Shown in pieces: positions 25,488 through 35,402 of a DNA stretch of 64,000 nt (within the stretch, counting starts at the first letter, position 1; each line of letters opens with the position of its first letter). Both the position numbers and the translations under genes were made by a program. The stretch lies in NCBI RefSeq assembly GCF_001652725.1, contig NZ_LWHJ01000022.1, positions 372,001 to 436,000 on the forward strand, written 5' to 3'. A model generated the notes under the pieces. The model had not been told where the DNA came from, searched no databases, and was given only the letters and a program-made list of their open reading frames with translations. The stretch comes from Pedobacter psychrophilus (GTDB taxonomy: Bacteria > Bacteroidota > Bacteroidia > Sphingobacteriales > Sphingobacteriaceae).

Positions 25488-27739
25488 TGCAACGTAAAGA
25501 AACACTATCTATTAGTGATGTAAAGAGATATACAAAGATTTTTTGGAAAACTATTTTAGGATTTTTTCTCTTTTTTGTTTTTATTATTCTGGCAACAAGT
25601 TTTGGATTATTTGGAGAATTACCATCTTTTAGAGACTTAGAGAATCCAAAAAGTAACCAGGCCTCAATAATATATACAGCAGATAAAACTGAACTTGGAA
25701 ATTACTTTGTTCAAAATCGTTCTAATGTTCGTTATCAAGATATTTCACCAAATGTGATCAATGCATTAATCTCTACTGAAGACGTAAGATTTAAGGAGCA
25801 TTCTGGAATTGACTTTAAAAGAACTTTCACTATTTTTTTTTATAACTTAATGGGAAAGAAACAAGGTGGAAGTACCATTACCCAGCAACTGGCTTTAAAT
25901 TTATTTTCAGGTGAGCCTAGAGCAAAATCTGCCTTTAAACGAATTCCTCAAAAATTAAGGGAACTAATAGTTGCCATTAAATTAGAAAGAAATTATACCA
26001 AAGAGGAAATTATCACCATGTATTTAAATACAGTTGATTTTGGTAATAATTCTTACGGGATAAAATCTGCAGCTCAAACTTATTTTAATACCTCGCCATC
26101 AAAATTAAGCGCATCTCAAGCTGCAACTTTAGTAGGCATTTTAAAAGGAGTTACCTTATATTCTCCAACCAGAAACCCTGAACGTTCTCTTGGACGTAGA
26201 AATTTGATTTTAAGCAAAATGGCTGATGAGGATTACATCACTCCAGAAATTTATCAAACATCTAAAGCTTTACCCTTAGATCTTCATTTTAGACCAACAA
26301 GTCACAGTCAGGGTTTAGCAACTTACTTTAGAACAATTTTAAAACAAGATATCCAAAAAACTTTTAATGAACTTTCTATTACAAAGGCAGATGGAACTCC
26401 TTATGATTTAGATAGAGACGGATTAAAAATTTATACTACCATTGATTCTAAAATGCAAAAATATGCAGAGGAAGCGCAGCGTGAGTATATGAAAGATTTG
26501 CAGAAGCAGTTTAATGCACATTGGAAAGGCATGAATCCTTTTAAAGGAAATGAACCTTTGCTAATCCAGGGAATGCATAGATCAGATCGTTATATCGCAT
26601 TAAAAGAAGCTGGAAAATCTGATGATGAAATTGCTGAAAGTTTTAATACACCAACTAAAATGAGCCTTTTTACTTGGAAAGGAGATATTGATACTACCAT
26701 GAAACCAATGGACTCTATCAAGTATTATAAAATGATTTTACGTAACTCTATGATGGCTATGGATCCTAATAATGGAGATGTAAAAGCTTGGGTAGGAGGG
26801 ATAGATTACGAGCATTTTAAATATGATCAAGTTAAAATGGGAACAAGGCAGGTAGGTTCTACTGCAAAACCTTTTACTTATGCTGTTGGTATTCAAAATG
26901 GTTATTCTCCTTGCTACGAAGTAAATAATGTTCCTTTTACAGTTACTGGTTACGGTGAACCTTGGACACCAAATGGCTATGGATCTATACCTGGAATATT
27001 GACATTGAGGAAAGCGATGGCAAATTCTCAAAACTTTATCACAGCTTGGCTCATGCAACAAGTTGGGCCAACTGCAGTAGCAAATTTAATTAAAAGAATG
27101 GGTGTTACTTCTCCTGTTCCCCCATATCCATCAATAGCTTTGGGTTCTTTTGAGGCATCTGTATATGATATGACAGGTGCTTATAGTGCTTTTGTTAATC
27201 ATGGTGTTTGGACCGAACCTATTTACTTAACTAGGATTGAAGATAAAAACGGCAATGAGCTTTATAGCCGTAAACCCAAAGTTGTACAAGCATTAAATGA
27301 TCAGCATGCATATGTAATGACATATATGTTAAAAGGAGTGGTGGAACAGGGTACAGGTGTAAGATTAAGATATAAATACGGATTAAATAATCCAATTGGA
27401 GGAAAAACAGGCACTACAAATAATAATTCTGATGGTTGGTTTATGGGTATAACCCCTCAATTAGTCGCTGGTATTTGGACAGGTTGCGAGGACCGGGCTA
27501 TCCATTTTAGAAGTACAAATTTAGGTGAAGGTGCAAATACAGCATTGCCGATTTTTGCACTATTTATGAAGAAAGTTTATGCAGATAATACTTTAGGAAT
27601 TAAAAAAGGAGATTTTGAACCTCCAAGGGGAGGCTCTACAATAACTTTAGATTGTAATCAATATCAAGCGCCTAATCAAAACCAAGGATCTGGTAAAAAT
27701 AATTCAGGTTCTGATTTGGATGAACGTTTAGGATTTTAA
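25487..27739 (+). CDS. Bifunctional class A penicillin-binding protein (PBP1A type)
   Basis: A 750-residue peptidoglycan synthase. One membrane helix (about 20-43) anchors it. The glycosyltransferase domain has catalytic Glu98 (STEDVRFKEHSG) and the GGSTITQQLALN motif. The transpeptidase domain has Ser458 in STAK, the NSQN box and KTGTTNNNSDGW. The C-terminal 30 residues are Gly/Asn/Gln-rich and disordered. It is translationally coupled to the sprE/porW-like gene. A terminator follows at 27760, so the transcript probably ends here. Confidence 0.95.
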   Translation: MQRKETLSISDVKRYTKIFWKTILGFFLFFVFIILATSFGLFGELPSFRDLENPKSNQASIIYTADKTELGNYFVQNRSNVRYQDISPNVINALISTEDVRFKEHSGIDFKRTFTIFFYNLMGKKQGGSTITQQLALNLFSGEPRAKSAFKRIPQKLRELIVAIKLERNYTKEEIITMYLNTVDFGNNSYGIKSAAQTYFNTSPSKLSASQAATLVGILKGVTLYSPTRNPERSLGRRNLILSKMADEDYITPEIYQTSKALPLDLHFRPTSHSQGLATYFRTILKQDIQKTFNELSITKADGTPYDLDRDGLKIYTTIDSKMQKYAEEAQREYMKDLQKQFNAHWKGMNPFKGNEPLLIQGMHRSDRYIALKEAGKSDDEIAESFNTPTKMSLFTWKGDIDTTMKPMDSIKYYKMILRNSMMAMDPNNGDVKAWVGGIDYEHFKYDQVKMGTRQVGSTAKPFTYAVGIQNGYSPCYEVNNVPFTVTGYGEPWTPNGYGSIPGILTLRKAMANSQNFITAWLMQQVGPTAVANLIKRMGVTSPVPPYPSIALGSFEASVYDMTGAYSAFVNHGVWTEPIYLTRIEDKNGNELYSRKPKVVQALNDQHAYVMTYMLKGVVEQGTGVRLRYKYGLNNPIGGKTGTTNNNSDGWFMGITPQLVAGIWTGCEDRAIHFRSTNLGEGANTALPIFALFMKKVYADNTLGIKKGDFEPPRGGSTITLDCNQYQAPNQNQGSGKNNSGSDLDERLGF

Positions 27740-27759
27740 AATAATAGGATATTAAAATG

Positions 27760-27785
27760 AACCACCTTTTGGGTGGTTTTTTTAT
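27760..27785 (+). terminator. Terminator of the sprE-PBP operon
   Basis: Stem AACCACC / GGTGGTT with a five-base loop and a run of seven or more T. It lies 20 bp after the PBP stop. Its T tract merges with the -7 element TATTTTTG (27783-27790) that probably drives uvrC. Confidence 0.85.
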
Positions 27786-27790
27786 TTTTG
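27783..27790 (+). promoter_or_regulatory. -7 element of the uvrC promoter within the terminator T tract
   Basis: TATTTTTG matches TAnnTTTG and ends eight bases before the uvrC ATG. No clear -33 TTG is seen, so this is tentative. Confidence 0.4.
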
Positions 27791-27798
27791 TATTTCTT

Positions 27799-29607
27799 AT
27801 GTTCGATTATAAAGCAGCCTTAAAAAATATTCCTCACAAACCAGGTGTATATCAATATTATGATTCGCATAACGAGTTAATTTATATCGGCAAAGCCAAA
27901 GACTTAAGAAATAGAGTTGCTTCTTATTTTAATAATGATACTTATAAGGTAAACGCCAAAACAAAAGTATTAATAAGTAAAATAAATAATATCACCTTTA
28001 CTATTGTTGATACTGAGATTGATGCTTGGTTATTAGAGAATAGCTTGATTAAAAAGCACCAGCCAAGGTATAATATCATGTTAAAAGATGATAAAACGTA
28101 CCCTTGGATAGTGATCAAAAACGAAAAATTTCCTCGCATACAATGGACAAGAAGATTGGTGAAAGATGGTTCTAAGTATCTAGGGCCTTACCCATCTGTA
28201 AGTATGATGCACTCTATTTTAGGTTTGATAAAAGAAACTTATCAATTAAGAACATGCAGTTTGCCATTAAATGAAGCAAGTATCAATGCCGGGAAATTTA
28301 AGGTTTGCTTAGAATATCAAATAGGAAATTGTAAAGGACCTTGTGAAAATTATCAAAGTGAAGAAGATTATAATCAATCTATAGAAGAAATAAAAGACAT
28401 TTTAAGTGGAAAAATAGGAAATGTTTTAAAAGGATTAAAAGATAGGATTAATCAGTGTGCTGCCGAAATGAATTTTGAATTAGCTCATCGTTTGCAAAGA
28501 AAGTATGAGCTTTTAGAGAAATATCAAAGTAAATCTACAGTAGTAAATTCTTCTATAACTGAAGTTGATGTTTTTAGCATTGCTGCTGATGAAAAATTTG
28601 GCTTTGTTAACTATTTAAAAGTGATGCATGGCACTATTATCCAAACTCAAACCATTGAGATAAAGAAAAAACTGGATGAATCTGATGAGGAATTGCTATC
28701 GATAGCTATTTCTGAATTCCGTACTCGATTTCAAAGCGAATCAAAAGAAATCATTGTTCCTTTTGAAATGGATATTGAGGATGAAAACGTAAAATTCACA
28801 GTTCCTAAACAAGGGGAGAAGAAGAAGCTTTTAGAACTTTCACAAAAAAATGTTTTGTTCTTTAAAAGGGATAAGATTGAGCAATATGAAAAGCTAAATC
28901 CAGATTTAAGAACAGACCGTTTGCTTACGCAGATGCAAAAGGATTTACGTTTAAGCGAATTACCACGCCATATAGAATGTTTTGATAACTCAAATTTCCA
29001 AGGTAAATATCCGGTATCTGCAATTGTAGTATTTAGGGATGCGAAACCATCAAAAAAAGACTATAGGCATTTTAACGTGAAAACTGTAGAAGGTCCAAAT
29101 GATTTTGCTACTATGGAAGAGGCCGTTTTTAGACGATACAGAAGAATGTTAGAAGAAACATCTCCGTTACCTCAATTAATTATAATTGATGGTGGTAAAG
29201 GTCAGTTATCATCTGCAGTAAAGAGTTTAAAATTATTGGGCATTTATGATAAGGTTGCCATCATCGGCATTGCCAAAAGATTAGAAGAATTATATTATCC
29301 TGGCGATCAATATCCTTTATACTTAGATAAGAAATCAGAAACTTTAAAAATTATTCAACAGTTGCGGGATGAGGCCCATCGTTTTGGTATTACGTTTCAT
29401 AGAAAAAAACGCGATCAAGGGACACTTAAAACAGAACTTGAATTGATTGGAGGAATAGGAAAAACTTCTGCCCAAAAGCTGCTGACTCATTTTAAATCTG
29501 TTAAAAAGATCAAAGAAGCAAATGAAAGGGAATTATTAGAAATAATTAACACCAAGCAGGCAAAATCGATATTAGATTTTTTCCAACAAAAAAGCCCTTC
29601 CAATTAG
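27799..29607 (+). CDS. uvrC: Excinuclease ABC subunit C
   Basis: A 602-residue nucleotide excision repair nuclease. Order of domains: GIY-YIG nuclease (KPGVYQYY to YIGKAKDLRNRV), a Cys-containing loop (CLEYQIGNCKGPC), UVR motif, RNase H-like second nuclease (ECFDNSNFQG, IIIDGGKGQLSSA) and C-terminal helix-hairpin-helix (ELIGGIGKTSAQKLL). The start chosen is ATG 27799 (MFDYKAAL), which gives the normal family length. The frame is open upstream to 27757, but those bases are a transcription terminator, so an earlier start is rejected. Confidence 0.96.
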   Translation: MFDYKAALKNIPHKPGVYQYYDSHNELIYIGKAKDLRNRVASYFNNDTYKVNAKTKVLISKINNITFTIVDTEIDAWLLENSLIKKHQPRYNIMLKDDKTYPWIVIKNEKFPRIQWTRRLVKDGSKYLGPYPSVSMMHSILGLIKETYQLRTCSLPLNEASINAGKFKVCLEYQIGNCKGPCENYQSEEDYNQSIEEIKDILSGKIGNVLKGLKDRINQCAAEMNFELAHRLQRKYELLEKYQSKSTVVNSSITEVDVFSIAADEKFGFVNYLKVMHGTIIQTQTIEIKKKLDESDEELLSIAISEFRTRFQSESKEIIVPFEMDIEDENVKFTVPKQGEKKKLLELSQKNVLFFKRDKIEQYEKLNPDLRTDRLLTQMQKDLRLSELPRHIECFDNSNFQGKYPVSAIVVFRDAKPSKKDYRHFNVKTVEGPNDFATMEEAVFRRYRRMLEETSPLPQLIIIDGGKGQLSSAVKSLKLLGIYDKVAIIGIAKRLEELYYPGDQYPLYLDKKSETLKIIQQLRDEAHRFGITFHRKKRDQGTLKTELELIGGIGKTSAQKLLTHFKSVKKIKEANERELLEIINTKQAKSILDFFQQKSPSN

Positions 29608-29620
29608 AAAGGGCTTTTTT
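29588..29620. terminator. Bidirectional terminator between uvrC and gldN
   Basis: Stem AAAAAAGCCCTT / AAGGGCTTTTTT around a short AT loop, with T tracts on both strands. The uvrC stop codon TAG lies in the loop. It serves the two convergent transcripts. Confidence 0.9.
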
Positions 29621-29635
29621 GTTTTTTTGTTGGAT

Positions 29636-30586
29636 TTAGTGGTCCCACATGTCTTGTTCATATTGAATCAAAGATTTCTTAATCCTATCAGCTTCTAACA
29701 ATTTATCTAAGCCAGATTTTAAATCTGGGTCTGTAGCCAAGCTATTGCCTTGTGGGTTAGACTCTTCAACAATAATACTTGAGAAATATCTTAACTGAAA
29801 TACATCATCAAATGTATATCTGATTTTTTCGTTTGGATGGTAAACTGTGAATTTGCACAAGTAATCTCTAATTGTTGGATAATTAAGATAGAATAATGGT
29901 GTCATATCAGCTCCAACCTCGCCTAATTTAATTTGAGGATCAGCTAAATTTTTGTTTTCTGGACTTAAAGAAACTAGAATATTATTACCAGGATAAACAA
30001 TTGACATAGCAATAATGAATGATTTAAATTCTGATCTGTTTGTATCAAAATACCAATCTTCAATTATTCTTAAAGCAAGTTTAGAAGTTACTTTAGAATC
30101 ACCATATTGTCTTGGTCCAAAAGAACCAACTTTGCTATCTAAAATTCCTTTTAAAGCACCTGCTTCTTGAGGTATTGGCTCTAATAATTGACCTATGTTT
30201 TTATCCCACTGTTGATAAGCTTCAATTTTATTACCTTCCACACCTTTCATTAAAACATCGATAAAGTTTTTGCCGGCATCTGCAGGAACAAGGTATCTAT
30301 TTGCAGGATCTGCAAAATAAACATCTCTAATAATTCTTTTTGCAAAGATTACATCATCACTTTTTACTCTTGGTAAATCAGGAGCGCAATTTTTTTCTTC
30401 TTTGCCCATTTCCTTTTCTTTACTCAGTTTATTCTCTTCAGATTGTTGAAAAATAGAATAAATTGGTTTTACCTTCCTTTTAATGGTGTCTGTTGTTGCG
30501 GCTGGAGCTGGAGTTACTGTTGGGTTTTGCGCAAACACAAAACCTGTAACAAACATCAGCAATAAAAAAATTTGAATCTTTTTCAT
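29636..30586 (-). CDS. gldN: Gliding motility / T9SS protein GldN (PorN)
   Basis: A 316-residue periplasmic protein with a signal peptide (about 1-20, VFAQ). The GldN pattern is clear: KVKPIYSIFQQSEEN, DVIFAKRIIRDVYFADPANRYL, a KLALRIIEDWYFD stretch and FTVYHPNEKIRYTFDDVFQLRYFSSII. GldN/PorN forms the large periplasmic ring of the type IX secretion system together with the lipoprotein GldK. It is the last gene of gldK-L-M-N, 2 bp after gldM, and ends at a shared terminator with uvrC. Confidence 0.95.
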   Translation of the reverse strand: MKKIQIFLLLMFVTGFVFAQNPTVTPAPAATTDTIKRKVKPIYSIFQQSEENKLSKEKEMGKEEKNCAPDLPRVKSDDVIFAKRIIRDVYFADPANRYLVPADAGKNFIDVLMKGVEGNKIEAYQQWDKNIGQLLEPIPQEAGALKGILDSKVGSFGPRQYGDSKVTSKLALRIIEDWYFDTNRSEFKSFIIAMSIVYPGNNILVSLSPENKNLADPQIKLGEVGADMTPLFYLNYPTIRDYLCKFTVYHPNEKIRYTFDDVFQLRYFSSIIVEESNPQGNSLATDPDLKSGLDKLLEADRIKKSLIQYEQDMWDH

Positions 30587-30588
30587 AA

Positions 30589-32115
30589 TTAATTGGCTGA
30601 AACTGATACTACATTTTCAAGCTTTCTGGTGGTTTTATCCTCGCCATAAGCTTCAATATTTTGGAAAGTTACTATATCTCCAGCAGCTAAAGAACCCATT
30701 ATCCTCTTGATATCGCTCGTAAAGCTACCATCTGAAGATTGCATAATAATAGGATCTTGTCTGTATTTACCAAATACCACTGTAAATTTTGTAACCGTGA
30801 ACTTTAAGTCAAAATCAAAATCTTTTAATTCTGCCTCTAATCTATTGGTTGATTTTATAGTTGAAAGTGCAACCCTACCAGAAACTTTATTAGCAAAAGT
30901 AGCAATTGGATCAGGTACTTTTTTAACCCTAAATTTAGTTGCACCTAAAACTTGTGTTTTGCCTTTTTCTATCTCTGCAGAAACAGTAACTGTTGCCTCG
31001 CTTCCACCGGTTACCCTAACTACATAGTTTCCATTCGCCCCACTAATTGAGCCGCCGCTAACATTCACTCTTAATTTTTCTTTCGCTATACCTGGAGCAG
31101 AAACCGATACCGGATTAGCAACGCCCATATAAAATACATTCATTTTATCTGGAGAAACTACCGCAGATGGTCTTGCAACTTGATATTCTATAGGATCTGT
31201 AGTGAAAGATTTAATCTCACCACTAGTTGGATCTTTAAATGAAACTGTACCAGTCCATTTATAAACACCTTCTTTAGTACCTCCAGATTTATATTTACCT
31301 ACACCGCCTACATTTGGTAATAATGATCCATTAACTTTAGCATCGATCTGAATATTTGAACTACCCGCTGTTAAAAACACATCAGCTTCGTAAGTCTGTC
31401 CTGCTAAAATATAACTACTTTTTGCTACTGCAACTGCTCTATAAGAATCTACTACACCACCACCAGTTGTTTCTTGGTATAATTTATTAATTACATAAGC
31501 CTCTGCATTTTTAGCATCATTTTGAAACTTAGATAATAAAGTAATTGTAGATGTTAAAGGCTTACCTTCACCAAAATTATAATCTGCCCAAGATTGTTGG
31601 GTTCCGGTGCTCTTATTTGTTTTTGGCCATTGTAATTCTAACCCAATTGCTTTTGGAGTTTGTCCGATTAATGATGCCAATTTTTTAGCCGCTTCATTAA
31701 TTTTACCCTGTAAAACATCTGCCTTTTTTTCTTCTACTAATTCTTTATGAGAGATTCCTAAATCATCTCTCTTTTTTAAATCTCCGTTGTCATCTAAACC
31801 GTCAGTTTCTGTAATTAGTTCTTGCTTTAATTTTTCAATTTCTGCAACTAATCCATCACCAATTTTTTTAGCTTCTTGAGCTTTGTTATAATTAACCTCT
31901 GCTTTTTTAGGAGCATTATCATAATAATTTTTGAAAAGAGTCATGATAAACTTTAAACGATCGTTCATGTTTTCATTACTCGTTTCTAAGCCATCACGTA
32001 CTGTTTTAAAAGCATCTAACACGGTATTACTTACGTTTAATGCCAACATTGCCATTAGCACTAAGTACATAATACCGATCATTTTTTGCCTTGGGGTTTC
32101 CTTACCGCCTGCCAT
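30589..32115 (-). CDS. gldM: Gliding motility / T9SS motor protein GldM (PorM)
   Basis: A 508-residue inner-membrane protein with one N-terminal membrane helix (about 12-30, IGIMYLVLMAMLALNVS) and a long periplasmic rod of four domains. Arg9 (GKETPRQKMIG), which in F. johnsoniae pairs with a GldL glutamate in proton-driven rotation, is present. The C-terminal domain that contacts the GldK/GldN ring is intact (FNxxxVSGRVALSTIK). Length is normal. It is 48 bp after gldL and 2 bp before gldN. Confidence 0.96.
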   Translation of the reverse strand: MAGGKETPRQKMIGIMYLVLMAMLALNVSNTVLDAFKTVRDGLETSNENMNDRLKFIMTLFKNYYDNAPKKAEVNYNKAQEAKKIGDGLVAEIEKLKQELITETDGLDDNGDLKKRDDLGISHKELVEEKKADVLQGKINEAAKKLASLIGQTPKAIGLELQWPKTNKSTGTQQSWADYNFGEGKPLTSTITLLSKFQNDAKNAEAYVINKLYQETTGGGVVDSYRAVAVAKSSYILAGQTYEADVFLTAGSSNIQIDAKVNGSLLPNVGGVGKYKSGGTKEGVYKWTGTVSFKDPTSGEIKSFTTDPIEYQVARPSAVVSPDKMNVFYMGVANPVSVSAPGIAKEKLRVNVSGGSISGANGNYVVRVTGGSEATVTVSAEIEKGKTQVLGATKFRVKKVPDPIATFANKVSGRVALSTIKSTNRLEAELKDFDFDLKFTVTKFTVVFGKYRQDPIIMQSSDGSFTSDIKRIMGSLAAGDIVTFQNIEAYGEDKTTRKLENVVSVSAN

Positions 32116-32163
32116 ATCTTAATTTTTAAAGCGCTGTTTAAATTAAATTTCTTAAATGAATAA

Positions 32164-32967
32164 TTATGCTCTAGGCTGGTTCATGGCTGATAACATGTTG
32201 CCATAAACAGCATTTAAACTAGATAGATTCCTTGATAATTTAGCAACTTCATCTTTAAATTGCTTAGAATCATCCATTGATTCATTAAAATTTGACATGG
32301 TTTGAGATAAGTTGGCATAGAACTTATTCATTGACTTTAGGTGTGCACTAGAATCTTGTAATTCTAATTCATAAACTGCATTTAAAGCAGATATATTTTT
32401 ACCTAAACTATTAATTTGATTATGGTATTCTTTTGAACCAGAAGATGCATTGGCAATTTCTGTAACTCCTGCAGTTGCTTGATCAAATGCAGAACTTAAA
32501 CCAGAAGCTTTTACAGAGGCTGTTTTTACATTTGTGGCAAACTCGTTAGTCGCTAATGTAGCATCTGCTGCATTAGATATTGCACCAACTTTATTTGTAA
32601 AATTTTCTAGACCTGCTTTTATTTGGGCAATAGCATCATCTCCAATTTTTAAATCAGGTAAACCACCACCACCTGCAGATCCTTTGATTTCTAATTCGTT
32701 CAATTTAACTGGCTTATTCATGTCAATTTGGTTACCTGCAAAATCTTCTGATAATTGAGGATATACTTTTTCCCAATGTGGATCTTTATGAGGAGGTACA
32801 AAACCCATGATAAAAAATAATAATGCTTCGGTTCCTAAACCTACACCGATGATGATTTCACCATAAGGTAAATGTAGGATTTTAAACATTGCCCCAATAA
32901 TTACTACTGTTGCACCCCATGATATAATTGCATCAAGAGTTATTTTAAATTTCTTTTTTTGAGCCAT
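32164..32967 (-). CDS. gldL: Gliding motility / T9SS motor protein GldL (PorL)
   Basis: A 267-residue cytoplasmic-membrane motor subunit. Two membrane helices (about 12-31 and 38-57) form a hairpin; Glu48 in GLGTEALLFF is the conserved membrane glutamate taken to be the proton-binding site. The remaining 200 residues are cytoplasmic and helical, with a repeated LSxNLSxLNAVY-type segment (GKNISALNAVYELEL, SRNLSSLNAVYGNML). It lies 54 bp after gldK in the gldK-L-M-N operon. Confidence 0.95.
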   Translation of the reverse strand: MAQKKKFKITLDAIISWGATVVIIGAMFKILHLPYGEIIIGVGLGTEALLFFIMGFVPPHKDPHWEKVYPQLSEDFAGNQIDMNKPVKLNELEIKGSAGGGGLPDLKIGDDAIAQIKAGLENFTNKVGAISNAADATLATNEFATNVKTASVKASGLSSAFDQATAGVTEIANASSGSKEYHNQINSLGKNISALNAVYELELQDSSAHLKSMNKFYANLSQTMSNFNESMDDSKQFKDEVAKLSRNLSSLNAVYGNMLSAMNQPRA

Positions 32968-33021
32968 TTTTTTTGAACGTTTTTAGTTTTAGGATTTGTT
33001 TTATTGTGTTTTAAATTGTGC

Positions 33022-34356
33022 TTATGGTTTCATTCTGCCTGGTTTGTCCTTAATGTCTCTTCCTACGAAAGGCGTTACACATCTAAAACCAACTGAAGAT
33101 CTTGCTGAGTCAGGATATTCATAAGATTTTGCTGAATTTTGCAAGAAATATCCAATGTCTTTCCAAGAGCCACCTTTAACAACTCTCTTTTTGTTATAAT
33201 CTGGATCTCCTTTTTTAACAGCTTTATTAAAAGATGGATTAATGGTACTCACATAAGCAGTTGCAGCATCGCTATAAATAGAACTTGTCCATTCAGCAAC
33301 GTTTCCTGCCATATTGTAAAGGCCATAATCATTTGGAAAATAAGATTTAACATAAACTGTAAAGGCACCTCCATCATCGATATAATTTCCTCTACCTGGT
33401 TTAAAGTTTGCCAAAAGACATCCTTTTGCATTTCTTATGTAAGGACCACCCCAAGGATAGCTTGTTTGAACTCTTCCACCTCTTGCTGCATATTCAAACT
33501 GCGCCTCTGTTGGTAATTCGTAGTCTAACCTTTTATTAGTCATTTTTTTGGAGTCTTTATAAGATTCGTTTAATCTTGATCTCCAAATATTAAAAGCATT
33601 TGCTTGTTCCCAATTAACACCAACAACAGGATAGTTGGCAAAAGATGGATGTGAAAAATATCCTTTAGCCATTGGATCATTTTGAGCGTATGTAAAATCT
33701 GAAATCCAAACTAGCGTATCAGGATATATGAAGGTTTCTTCTTTTACGATAAATTCTTCTCTACTAACTGAAATGCCGTTTTTATTTAGATTAGGATCTC
33801 TAGCTCCTCTGTAAGCAGCTGCTTTTTTGTAATCTACCCAAGCGTAATCATATTTTAATTGCTCTACTTTTAATTCTTTTTTATTGAAAAACTTTTCATT
33901 TCCATCATAATACATGGATTTTTCTAGTTTATCTTTTAAAGTTTTATCGCCCCATAAACCTTTTTTAGAATTAACAGCCTTCCAATTTATGTAGGTGCTT
34001 GCTTTTCCTTTAGTTTTTAGAAGATATTTTGCAGGTTTACCAACTTGATAAAAGGCAATCGAATCTCTAACCCAGTTTACAAATTGCTTGTATTCACTGT
34101 TAGAAATTTCTGTTTCATCCATGTAAAATGCAGAAATAGTAACTTGTTTATTTTGAGGGAATTGGGAAATGGTGATATCTTGATCAACCTGACCCATTAC
34201 GAAAGTTCCAGCAGGAATATAAACCATGCCATACGGCAATTCTTGCTTAACTGTTTTGTTTGTAACCCCTACTAATTCTCCTCTTCCATCTCCTTTTCCA
34301 CAACTAGAAAAGGCAATAGAAATCAATATCAGGGCTGATACGTATAAATTCTTCAT
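33022..34356 (-). CDS. gldK: Gliding motility / T9SS lipoprotein GldK (PorK)
   Basis: A 444-residue outer-membrane lipoprotein (lipobox ending FSSC, Cys19) with a formylglycine-generating-enzyme-like (SUMF1) fold: MVYIPAGTFVMGQ, FYMDETEISNSEYKQFV, YPVVGVNWEQANAFNIWR, LPTEAQFEYAARGG, GNVAEWTSS and RVVKGGSWKD. In T9SS it builds the periplasmic ring with GldN rather than acting as an enzyme. It heads the gldK-L-M-N operon. The 273-bp upstream gap contains the hemD terminator but no clear TAnnTTTG element. gldJ is not in the window. Confidence 0.95.
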   Translation of the reverse strand: MKNLYVSALILISIAFSSCGKGDGRGELVGVTNKTVKQELPYGMVYIPAGTFVMGQVDQDITISQFPQNKQVTISAFYMDETEISNSEYKQFVNWVRDSIAFYQVGKPAKYLLKTKGKASTYINWKAVNSKKGLWGDKTLKDKLEKSMYYDGNEKFFNKKELKVEQLKYDYAWVDYKKAAAYRGARDPNLNKNGISVSREEFIVKEETFIYPDTLVWISDFTYAQNDPMAKGYFSHPSFANYPVVGVNWEQANAFNIWRSRLNESYKDSKKMTNKRLDYELPTEAQFEYAARGGRVQTSYPWGGPYIRNAKGCLLANFKPGRGNYIDDGGAFTVYVKSYFPNDYGLYNMAGNVAEWTSSIYSDAATAYVSTINPSFNKAVKKGDPDYNKKRVVKGGSWKDIGYFLQNSAKSYEYPDSARSSVGFRCVTPFVGRDIKDKPGRMKP

Positions 34357-34579
34357 GTGCTATACAAGTTTTATTGTGTTTTTCTTGTGTAAAAAACGTG
34401 TGTAATATACAGAAATTCAACATTTTCAACTAAATTATTTTTCAATTGTAAATTTTTTATCCATTTGTTTATAAAACTTTTAAAAATACAACCTCAAAAT
34501 TTTAAATTCAATACCAACTACTAGGTATTTTTTTGCCGAATTTCTATTCTATTACGATTAGGTTTTATAAAAAGTTTCA

Positions 34580-34617
34580 AAAAAAAAGCGACCTATTTAA
34601 ACAGATCGCTTTATTTT
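34580..34617 (-). terminator. Terminator of the hemD operon
   Basis: Stem AAAGCGA / TCGCTTT with an AT-rich loop and a run of nine T on the minus strand. It lies directly after the hemD stop. Confidence 0.8.
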
Positions 34618-34629
34618 AGTTGTTTACAT

Positions 34630-35397
34630 TTACTTTATAGATTTTATATACTGCTCAATTGCCATTGTCATTGATGGAGCTTCTGGTAATGGAGCTGGAA
34701 TATCTAAAATAAGGTTTGCGTCTAAAATTGCTTGCTGTGTTGTTTTTCCAAACGCTGCTATTCTGGTATTATTTTGTTTGAAGTTAGGAAAGTTTACAAA
34801 AAGTGATTGCACACTAGATGGGCTAAAGAAAACAATTACATCGTAAAATACCTCGGCTAAATCAGATAAATCAGATACAACAGTTTTAAAAAGTACAGCA
34901 GGGGTAAAATCTATTGCCTGTGTTTTTAAGAAAGTGTCAGTTGCTTCTGCAGCTACATCAGAACAAGGGTATAAAAACTTTTCTGTACTGTGTTTTTTTA
35001 ATACATCGGCTAAGTCTCTGGCTGTTTGTTTTCCAAAAAATATTTTACGTTTTCTATATTGAATATATTTTTGAAGATAAAGAGCAATAGATTCTGAAAG
35101 ACAAAAATATTTCATATCTGTTGGTACTTCGTATCTTAATTCTTCACAAACTCTAAAATAATGGTCTACAGCATTTCTGCTAGTTAAAATAACCGCCGAA
35201 AAATCTGGTAGATTAATTTTATCCTTTCTAATTTCTTTACCTGGGATACCTGCAACATGTATAAAAGATCTAAAATCTATCTTTAAATTTAATGATACCG
35301 CAATATCATAATAAGGTGACTTTTCTCCCTCTGGTTCTGGCAAGGTTACCAGTATACTTTTTACTTTAGTTTTTCTCTCTTCCAAATTAATTTCCAT
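34630..35397 (-). CDS. hemD: Uroporphyrinogen-III synthase
   Basis: About 255 residues, starting at the ATG at 35395-35397; a GTG two codons upstream at 35403 is also possible. The fold is the two-lobed HemD type, with poor sequence conservation as usual: ILVTLPEP near the start, AVILTSRNAVDHYF, a GKQTARDLADVL motif, FLYPCSDVAAEAT, VIVFFSPSSVQSLF and RIAAFGKTTQQAIL. It cyclises hydroxymethylbilane to uroporphyrinogen III in haem synthesis. It follows the DUF4271 gene within 5 bp, a common Bacteroidota pair, and ends at a strong terminator. Confidence 0.88.
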   Translation of the reverse strand: MEINLEERKTKVKSILVTLPEPEGEKSPYYDIAVSLNLKIDFRSFIHVAGIPGKEIRKDKINLPDFSAVILTSRNAVDHYFRVCEELRYEVPTDMKYFCLSESIALYLQKYIQYRKRKIFFGKQTARDLADVLKKHSTEKFLYPCSDVAAEATDTFLKTQAIDFTPAVLFKTVVSDLSDLAEVFYDVIVFFSPSSVQSLFVNFPNFKQNNTRIAAFGKTTQQAILDANLILDIPAPLPEAPSMTMAIEQYIKSIK

Positions 35398-35402
35398 ATA
35401 CA

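Noticed and set aside
27757-27798. Upstream start for uvrC
   Set aside because: The extra codons are the stem and T run of a transcription terminator and are unlike any UvrC N-terminus.
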